Of a stretch of DNA of 64,000 bases, positions 56,381-64,000 are shown piece by piece. The stretch is from Symbiodinium natans (Eukaryota; Sar; Dinophyceae; Suessiales; Symbiodiniaceae). The notes under the pieces were generated by a model. The model was not told the DNA's origin. It worked only from the letters and a program-made list of their open reading frames with translations, and made no database searches. Where the stretch lies: assembly GCA_905221605.1 (NCBI GenBank), contig CAJNDS010002429.1, forward strand, positions 1 to 64,000, written 5' to 3'. A program made the translations under genes and the position numbers. Position 1 is the stretch's first letter; each line of letters opens with the position of its first letter.

Positions 56381-57317
56381 ATGGCAGCCATGCTTTTTTT
56401 GCATTTGTCAAGTTATGCTGATTTATCGGTGTGGGGGTCTGGATCGCCGTGCAGGAGTTTCCTTCGAGATTGGCTATGCAAGGCCAATTTTGCCTGCATG
56501 TTTACCAAGTCACGAGATGATGATGCAACTGTTGGGCCTGCAATGTACAAAAGTAATGAGCGTGCGTGCATCTTCGTAACATGATGTTCTGGGAAGTGAA
56601 GATCACACATATCACCCGAATGCTGTTCATCAGATTCCATGAGCCAGGAACATGCCGATGCATGTTGCCCGAAATTCGTCACTAGGTGCTAACTGCCTCT
56701 GACTGCAAGGAGCCTATCGGCCTAATGGTTCCATGCCAGCCTGCGCTGGGTGAGGATGCTGTGGAAGGTGGCTTGGAATAACCTTGGCCCAATGCTTACT
56801 ATGGTAATCATCTGGCCTGTTCCAGAAACACTAGGGGGTGAGGATGGCTTGCGCGCACAATGCCCGCATCATCCACAATATCCCAGAGCCAACATGCAAG
56901 GTGAAGACGAGAACCAGGCCTCTTTCAGAAGGAGCCTGAGCGAACAAAGCATTTTGTGATGATAGAGATGGTGAGGGAGGCTTAATCGTCTCCACCGTTG
57001 CCAAAGTGCCGCTGGCCTCAGCCCGCGCACTCGGGACACCCGCAGCCTTACGAGATGAAAGCGAATGCTCACACCAGCTCCGATTGTCAGAATTGTCTTT
57101 GGGCTTCGCACCGCAAAGGGTCGAAACTTGGGCATCCTGGACGTGAGGCAACGGCAGGGTAAGAGGCGGCCATGCTCGCTCCTAAGCCCGAGGCGTGGTG
57201 CGGCGCGTAGCTTGTGCACCAGCCTGGGATGGACCTTCATCATTGGGGGGGGGGGAGGGGGCAGAGATAACAAGCAATGCGCATCTGCTTGCCTGAAGCG
57301 TGGCTGGCCATGTTCCG

Positions 57318-57490
57318 ATGGATGAAGTCCCATTCGCTCTCGCTGCCTTGCAAAAACGATATGATCGGGAATTCAGCGCGTTGCAAGACTGTCTTGGAGA
57401 CTTGGAGATACTTGGTGCGTCGGAACCTTCACTCTCTGTAGATTCCAGGTCGTCATCGCTGTCGAGGAACCTCATCGTAAAGGCACCAGG
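57318..57490 (+). CDS. Coiled-coil-like first exon, unknown protein
   Basis: The ATG at 57,318 opens MDEVPFALAALQKRYDREFS, then ALQDCLGDLEILGASEPSLS and VDSRSSSLSRNLIVKAPGG. The first half looks coiled-coil, the second a Ser-rich linker. The exon probably ends at GGCACCAG/GTGG or GGCACCAG/GTACC near 57,490-57,500. The opposite strand also has an acidic frame (RFLDSDDDLESTESEGSD), but the plus frame is the better one. Confidence 0.42.
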
Positions 57491-58858
57491 TGGCACCAGG
57501 TACCGGTGATTGAGTAGGACTCGAGAACAGATATTGAGGCCCCAACGCAGCATCCGCGAAGTCCTCAGTGGCACCTTCAACAAAAGTGCCGGCCCATATG
57601 GCATTCGTACCACGGGCCTGACTTATGGACCCGCGAGCATCATCCAGAAATCAATCACGGTTTCAAGCAGGCGCATATACAATGGCGAGCACCCCGGTTT
57701 GATCGGTTTTGTTTACGCAGTTTACATGCAGCTGCGAAAGCAGGAATCAAACAGCCACGCAGCGCCAAAAAAAAACATCAGCCTCTCCACAGGTGTGCTT
57801 GGCAGCGTGGTCGCCAAAACCCTTGGTGCACAAAGACTGACTGCAACCCCCAGCACGTAGCACATCCAAAGGTGACTGGTCGAGGCACCTTTGCCGGGCT
57901 CGTCTCGGGCAGGCCGCTGCGCCTGCCATGGTCAGCTTTGCTGAGCAACGAGGGAAAGGGGAAAGCAAACCCACAACACCTGTAACGAGGAGGCACCTGT
58001 GCCGCTTGCGCTTGCGCGGTGGGCACCTTCGAACCTTAGAAAGGCACCGCCAGTCTAGATAACTCTGGTACTTGGGCTCTGCGCTTCATTGAATGCTCCG
58101 CTCTGCACCGTTCACGGGTGGTGCAAGAATGATGAAGCAGCTTGCTTTGCAACTCTGCTGCCAGCCTTGTTTGGATTAGAACCCCAAGAATTTTCGGAAG
58201 GGCCGTAAAGTGAGAATGAAGCAAAGCCTAGAAAGACAGAACCACGTACTTAGATTCGTTCTAGTATCTCGTGATATGCGCTGGGCTCATTTTGACCAGG
58301 CAGTGTGCAGTTGATAAGCTTGCAGCCTACACGTGTGTGCCAAAAGGGGCCAAGCTTTCTTAGCTCTCGACCGTGCAGGCGGGCGCTTACTTTGCCGCCG
58401 GTGCCTGCTTGTCCTTTAAGCCGCACATGATACAGTAATGCAACATGCAGCAAACAATGGCTCCCCTCTCTCTTCCACGCGGCGTTGTTGCTCAGATATT
58501 ACCCCAATCGGCACGACTCCCGCTCAATGCACGGTGAGTGCATAGGCTTCGTTGCAATTATGAGCCTGACTTCTAGTGAATTCAAAGGTGCAGCGTTCCG
58601 CAAACGCCATCTCGACCTCGCAGGGACTGTGCGCGGAGGGCATCCAGCTGTGAGAGCGTGGCCCGAGCCTTTCAACATCTGGCATCAAGCTTCAAGGATA
58701 GCGTTAAAGTAACAGGAGTAGCACTATGACGCTGTCTGAGTGCAAAGCATGCGCCAACAGCTCGTCTAAAGCATCGTTGACATCCTTGGCTGTACCCTGC
58801 GTCTGGTTTAATCCCTCTGCCCTTTCTGAAAAGACGGAATCATGAGCTTGCTAGCAAG

Positions 58859-59165
58859 TCATTCTTCAGCGACGCAAGAGGATTTTTTTGGAGCGGCGTG
58901 GGAAGTCGATTTTCTGTAGATCTTCAATCGCTTCGGTATAGTCATCAAGGCCGCGGCTGTGGTGTGAGGGAAGCTTGAACCCTTGCCAGGGGAAGGCCTG
59001 TCGATGGCTGGACCGGAGTTTGAACACCATTCATTCAAATTTCGCAGAAGCATTCCTGAGATTCCCTGAGCCAGCAGCTGTCTGGCCTTCCTTTCAGCAG
59101 AAGGGCACCGGCCTTGCAACATGAGCCAACACCGACAGTACTGCACCACAGTATCTAACACCACG
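58859..59165 (-). CDS. Exon-like frame, unknown
   Basis: The minus frame includes GRCPSAERKARQLLAQGIS, then GMLLRNLNEWCSNSGPA and MTIPKRLKIYRKSTSHAAPK, and stops at 58,859. It is plausible as a C-terminal exon; no motif. Confidence 0.3.
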
Positions 59166-59307
59166 GGGGGGGGGGGGCGGGGGGAAGGGCTTAGGCGTGG
59201 GAAGATGCGGCAGGCAATCTGACCACAGCTGGGCTTCGCGCTTGTGCCAGTGCTTCCGACAGAGGCACCTATGGCAGCTTTTTGCTGCTTATGCACGCCT
59301 CCCGTCT

Positions 59308-59553
59308 TTAGCACTCTAAACAATCTATCATTCTTTGTGCTTCTGGATGCTTCTGGTACAAGTTTGGCACACGCATGTGAGCTGCGGTCGAATTGCTTGT
59401 GAAGGAACTGGATTTGGGGCTTATCGATGTCTGCGTATCCCCTATCATTCTGCAGGACAAGGTCTGCTTCTCATGGAAGATAAGATCGCCTAGATCATTG
59501 GTTTTTTTGAGGTTCCCGTGTTCTACCTTGCAACTGTAAAGTATCAGCCCCAC
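59308..59553 (-). CDS. Exon-like frame, unknown
   Basis: The frame reads GLILYSCKVEHGNLKKTNDL, then GDLIFHEKQTLSCRMIGDTQ and TSISPKSSSFTSNSTAAHM. It has protein-like composition with no recognised motif. Confidence 0.32.
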   Translation of the reverse strand: MGLILYSCKVEHGNLKKTNDLGDLIFHEKQTLSCRMIGDTQTSISPKSSSFTSNSTAAHMRVPNLYQKHPEAQRMIDCLEC

Positions 59554-59559
59554 CTGCTC

Positions 59560-62160
59560 ACGGGTCCCCTATCGTTCTGTTGATCAGAAGCATACCAAGC
59601 GCAAAGTGACGTCCATCGCGTACTATCTACTCTCCAGAAAGTTGAACATATTCCCAGATCCCGTCCTGACAAAAGACAGGGTGGGGGGCGGGGTGGGGAT
59701 GGTGGTTGGGGAGGGGGGGGGGGGGGGTTGAGGGTTGGGGGGGGGTTGAGGGTTGGGGGGGGTGGTGGTTAACCAGCTGGTTTCGCGACACACCAGTAAA
59801 AACTCACAGCGCACATGACCCAGCATGATCCACAGTTCGAGTCAGCAAGGCTGAACAGACCAGCTCCCCTGTCGAACCAGACACGCGACGCGTGAGAGAC
59901 ACAACATCCTGCCTGCACCCTGTACACCTCCGAATCGCAGCCTGCACAGTGCAACGACCGCAGGTTGCAAACCATTGGGTTGCTGGACAACCCTTTGCCA
60001 CGAAGCAAGAGTCCATACATCATGCGGGCAAAGCTCCTCTTGCATCGTGCAAGGTCTGGGGCACTGATCTGACTGCTGGAAAAACAGTTTTGAGTCCTGC
60101 AGAGTCCTAAAAAGAGCTCCCGGACTTGTGCACGAAGACTTTAAGTGCCCAAAGATCAGCTCCTGAACATGTTAATGTTGGACCCTCTTTAGTGTGTTGG
60201 GCCCCCCCCCCCCCCCCCCTGAACAGTTGAGGCGTGGATGGGAGCCTGATTACACGGCCCCGGGGGCTTATATGATTTCAATAGGGAAGAGTTTAGATAG
60301 GTTTAAAAGGGGCAGCGATGCCCAGTTATCTGTTTTAAAGGCGCGCCACGTGGAATTTTCTTACGGCGCCCGGACGGTTTGACTTTAAAGGAGACCCCGC
60401 AAACAGTCAGGGGGTCCTGAATAATTTGGCCAAATTGACTTTAAAGGGGAGGCCCCTACTAAAGCGGGTCTAACATTAACCTTCCAAACAGAGTTTAGCA
60501 ACAGAGGTCAACAAACACCCACCTGTAAGAAACAAAAACCCTAATCCTCTGTGGTTGTGGCGTTACGCCTTTGCGGCCGACAGCTGGACGAGTCTACCAC
60601 CACGACAGCGCCCAACGGCAACTGAAACCACGACTGCTCGCTCTCGCTGCCACTGCCGTTCCCCTTCGTGCCAAGAACACAAAATACTCGTCCCACAACT
60701 GGCCGATCTGGCCCCCCTCGTCCAGCCTCGTCCCGCCGTGCTGGGCAAACCTGGGTGATGGCACTGCATTAGCTGAGGGCCCAAGTGCATTGCCACTTCT
60801 TCCCCCTTCTTAGTTCGAATTTCTGGGGAGAGTTCGGGGTTGCTCGGCCTGACCTCAGAGGGCCCTCTTCTTCACCAGGCTATCCCAAGAAAATCGTCCA
60901 CTGCAAAAACTGATAAGCCCCCCAGTTGTAACCGCTGCCCCATTGGCGCAGCATCATTTGTCGCCCTACAATAGCAACTACTCGATACGATTCACTATCC
61001 TGTGGCGTTCCATGCGGCGTTCTCAAGCAGAGTTGGCTTCGCGGAAGCCAAGAGTAGACTGGCAGCGACAACATTTTAAGTTGATGCTGCTCGTTGCCGT
61101 GGTGCGCAGAAAGGACGTCTCTGATGTGAAGAAGTGCACCCAGTAGGGGCACATATCACATATCTTAAGCGACCAAGTCGAAGGTGTTCTTAGTTCCTCT
61201 GGATGTGTGAGTATGTCCCCTTTTGAGTCAATTGTAACCTGTAACCTCTGTATCAATGGGATTACGCCTGCCCCACACAACGCTTCTTCGACCCTGAAAC
61301 ATCAGGAAACTGGACGGTACTCACACCAATTGCCAAGTGCTCGAGCCAATTACCACGGCGATGGTCCAAAGGTGGACGGCCAGAGGTCATCGAGACCTGC
61401 TCAAAATCATATGCACTCATCAAGCTTTAGCGCTTTAGCATATTAGTCTGTTCCGATGCGCTCTTGCTAGGGTTTCCCTCTGTTGTGTTTTTGGCGGATG
61501 TATTGGGCATCTCTCGTCATGCCGCGTCGCCTCTGGCAGCTTGTAGTGTCAGGCTCAAGCATGGCCTCGGTCCCTAAACCCTTCAACTGATCCTTCGCTC
61601 ACAACTCTCAGACCGACTTCGAAGTCAAAGCTTGGCAGCAAACTCTGCCCTGTTGGCAGTGCACATTCGAGGCCATTCCAAGCTTGAGCCGCGCCAAACC
61701 ACAGAGGTGTCCAATCAGCTGGTGCCGTGCCGGATAAATCAAACTCTGCAAAACCTCAGCTGGGCTCCCTTGTTTTTGCACGTGTTGCCAACTTGCCCGC
61801 ATTGTACACTCTTCGGCGCTTCGCCCTCGGTCTCGGAATGTCTACAATAGTCTCTTTGGTCCTTTATGGTGCGAAGCGGCGAGGGGTTCCCCCCACTGAT
61901 CCCGTCGAGTTCAACGGGTTCAGGCTCTTATGTACAGCCATGGGGGACCTTCTGAAATCTCCTAAAATCTCCTCTGACGCTCTCGGCACCCACACGTTGC
62001 ATTTGCGGAGCTACGAGAACGGTGAGACACAGACACTTATGGAGCCGCGGAAAAAACCCGTAGCATGTGCATAGAGCGCTTCGCTGTCCTAGACGTCCCA
62101 ACTTACTCCGCCCCTGTTTTCGGACCCCATCCTCCGGAGGACGGCCGAGCCAATTGTCCG
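59560..62160. other. No confidently supported gene
   Basis: Weak candidates only. At minus 59,990-59,900 CNLRSLHCAGCDSEVYR has a C-x2-C knuckle and possible donor. At plus 60,990-61,146 a frame includes RSMRRSQAELASRKPRVDW and FKLMLLVAVVRRKDVSDVKK. Nothing else recognised. Confidence 0.3.
59680..59770. repeat. Long G-tract / GGGTTGAGGG minisatellite
   Basis: Runs of 8-17 G alternate with TTGAGGGTT, and GGTGGGGATGGTGG lies at the left. This is likely to form G-quadruplexes on the plus strand. Related homopolymers lie at 57,246-57,259 and 59,165-59,185 (G) and 60,203-60,220 (C). Confidence 0.9.
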
Positions 62161-62169
62161 TCTCAAGTT

Positions 62170-62830
62170 AAGATTAACTTCCATCCTTTGCTGCCTTTGC
62201 TGCTCTCATCCACTCCTGGTGCTCAGAATCTTGGGTTCGTTTGTGAGAACTCACGGTCTGCTCCAGTCCTTCAGCTTCATCTTCCCCTGCCATCTCTTTT
62301 TGCAGCTGCTCCTGCTCTTTGGCCTTCTGCTGCTGCCGATCGAGAAGCCTGAACAGCATCCACTACCCAGGCTACACGACCTAAGAAGAACTCAGAGGCC
62401 AGCTGGGGACATTCTCATGTCTGTGCATTCGCAGTGTTTTTATGCAGACATCCCGATTTTGCTTCCCTACTTTTCTCTCTCCAATGTGTAAGGAGAAGCA
62501 GCCTCGGCGCACAAGGAGTTGAACGGAGTATCAAAGCACCAGTACCTGCCGTGGATCGCAACGGGGATCAACGTGATTTGACGTGCTGTTCTCTGAACGT
62601 CGGGCGTGTGGTATGGTTGTGAAGCATTCCTGCAGCGAAAGCGGAGCTGCCAACAGTTCAACCGGGAGGCCAAACGGCTGCAGTTGCTCGATCACATCCT
62701 TACATCTTGCACAATGCACAGGGCTTCCTCACACAAGCCCGGCTCTCTGCAGCACAGGTTCCGCATCAGCTATTGGGTTCTGCTCGACGTTCAACGTCTT
62801 GATTGTCGTGTTCCGAGTCCAAGTCCAGTA
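62170..62830 (-). CDS. Multi-exon gene fragment ending in a coiled coil
   Basis: Three exon-like frames follow in order on the minus strand. About 62,829-62,750: TTIKTLNVEQNPIADAEPV, then LQRAGL, ending near GGGCTT/GTGTGAGG. About 62,699-62,610, after ATGTAAG: DVIEQLQPFGLPVELLAAPL, then SLQECFTTIP. About 62,359-62,255: LLDRQQQKAKEQEQLQKEM, then AGEDEAEGLEQT, ending exactly at GACC/GTGAGTTC, a near-perfect donor. The last exon is a coiled coil. No family recognised. Exon joins are inferred from frame and donors only. Confidence 0.5.
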
Positions 62831-63254
62831 AGGTGTGCCTGCAGGGGTGTGGCTTGGCATAGCTGGCATAGCTAAAGATCTAAGATACCAGTCTTCGCAC
62901 CCCCCACCTCCCCCCGTTGCAGTTACGAGCCTTTGTCCCTGCGTTTCGCGGAGCGAGCTACAATGGCTGAGCCAAGCTTCTCAGAGTGCTTTTGTTGCAA
63001 GCCCCTTTTGCAAAAGGACCGCCCGGAGCATGATAGCCAAATTTTCTGACCCGCTCTCACTACCTCTCACTTCACTTTGAATGCACAAGTCTGAAGCAAC
63101 TCAGCGAGCGCGGATCTTCATGTGGGAAAAAAGGGGCGGAATGTGCGACTGCTACAAGCCTAATCACTTCCCCCTTTTATAAAAGACCCCCCTAATACTA
63201 AAAATACTTTCCGGAAAATCCTGCCGAAACCGAGCCCGCCTTTTAAAACCTATT

Positions 63255-63395
63255 CCGAATTAGGGGGGGGGGGGTTTTCAGGGCTCCTAAGACCCTGAAG
63301 CCAACGAGGGTTTAGGGTCTAATTAGGGTTAAGGGTTTAGGGTTTAGGGCTTCGGGTTCATTAAGGGTTTAGGCTTCAGACTCAAGGCTTTTCGC
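63255..63395. repeat. Interstitial TTTAGGG-like (telomere-type) repeats
   Basis: Several GGGTTTAGGGT words occur between 63,309 and 63,375, including AAGGGTTTAGGGTTTAGGG, mixed with GGGTTAAGGG and GGGTCTAATTAGGG. TTTAGGG is the telomere repeat type reported for dinoflagellates and plants. The tract is short and degenerate and lies within other sequence, so it is interstitial. A poly-G tract precedes it at 63,264-63,275. Confidence 0.6.
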
Positions 63396-63589
63396 AGCAT
63401 GATGCTGTCGGTGAGCGGCCTGTCTGGCTCCACACTTCAGTACTTGATTACTTGAGTAAATCTGGAGTCTAGAACATGGCATTTCGATAAAAACGCCCTA
63501 ATTATAAAAACACATTTCGAATTTCTATTGGGGGAGGGGGGGGGGGACCCCCCGTTTAATATTAGGGGGAAACGATTACGCAGGCCACC

Positions 63590-63806
63590 CTACTGGGGCA
63601 TGTATGGGCATAATCTGAAAAGACAGAGGCAACAGGCATCATAGCAGCATGACGTGCTGACATCAAGCCCAGCACGCGCGTGCCTGAGTCGTCCTTGAGC
63701 TCCTCGCATGTGTCCAGGTGTGGCTCCGGCCAGTAGCGCTCTCCTTGCAACTTGCTTGCATCGTGCCACATAATTGCATCGTTGACATACACAGATCTTT
63801 TTCCGG
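63590..63806 (-). CDS. Exon-like frame, unknown
   Basis: The minus frame reads TTGKRSVYVNDAIMWHDASK, then LQGERYWPEPHLDTCEELKD, DSGTRVLGLMSARHAAMMPV and ASVFSDYAHTCP. It is preceded by TTCAAAAG (acceptor-like). Protein-like throughout; another minus frame overlaps it. Family not recognised. Confidence 0.4.
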
Positions 63807-64000
63807 TCGTCTTTTGAAGTCATAGTCTCAGCCCGGCAATGTATAAGATGATTCAAGCCAAGAGGCGCCCGTTGCCATCCTTTGGCGGAGCCCCGAAAGC
63901 TTTCCGCTTCTTTTCTATGTCCTGGACAAGACCGGTACGACAAGTGCATGCTCCTCAAATTCTTGCAGCTCCCGCCCTCTGTGAAAACCGGCTGCTCTAC

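Noticed and set aside
61540-61570. Relic of the dinoflagellate spliced leader (GGCTCAAG before an ATG)
   Set aside because: Only the last eight bases match; the TAGCCATTTT part is absent, so chance is likely.

Overview
The window looks like nuclear DNA of a eukaryotic alga, most likely a dinoflagellate of the Symbiodinium type. The evidence is indirect. Long stretches have no gene. Short exons end at plausible GT donors or begin after AG acceptors. Satellites and G/C tracts are abundant, and TTTAGGG-like interstitial repeats are present. A ubiquitin-like/Rab fusion is encoded in one uninterrupted frame. No bacterial operon, Shine-Dalgarno pattern, tRNA, rRNA or CRISPR was seen. Everything here was read by eye, without database or HMM searches.

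Left part (1-8,000): almost all non-coding. It holds an AT-rich TTTAAA satellite (about 3,860-6,110), a 39-bp palindromic satellite (about 6,140-6,465), a 174-bp satellite built from inverted arms (about 6,545-7,520) and a short triplicated repeat (about 7,580-7,790). Long open frames inside these blocks are products of repeat lengths divisible by three.

Central part (about 8,000-24,200): the most interesting region, with every gene on the + strand. It begins with a basic/acidic protein ending in a C2HC-like zinc knuckle, whose 3' end is triplicated as a 227-bp tandem repeat. Between 10,300 and 15,150 there are many short exons: unknown segments, a cysteine-protease-like HFIAL segment and a Cys-rich zinc-binding segment. 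Next come an F-box/lectin-like/RING-like protein (15,278-16,822), a giant replication protein of about 1,790 residues (17,147-22,614) and a DDE-type transposase (22,715-24,106). The giant protein carries, in order, a RecB-like PD-(D/E)XK nuclease, a superfamily 3 (D5-like) helicase, a family-A/TV-Pol-like DNA polymerase, a papain-like cysteine protease and a C2H2 finger. I read the region as a large self-replication-competent DNA transposon, or its remains. Arrays of 150-230-bp repeats lie left of its main ORFs and a 125-bp duplication lies to the right. No terminal inverted repeats or target-site duplication were found, so its ends are unknown.

Right part (24,200-64,000): host-like DNA with thinly spread gene fragments, mostly on the - strand. 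The clear gene is a ubiquitin-like-domain/Rab-type GTPase with a CAAX end (25,898-26,749). Others are an ankyrin-repeat gene (about 35,990-36,480), a METTL21-like methyltransferase exon (about 42,585-42,748), a signal-peptide exon (31,064), and several good-looking exons of unknown function (for example 30,404-30,676; 33,316-34,008; 38,150-38,761; 55,618-55,800; 62,170-62,830). The rest is microsatellites (CA, CCCA, CTT, ATATAT), poly-G/C tracts, degenerate GGGCTTC repeats and sequence in which nothing is recognisable.
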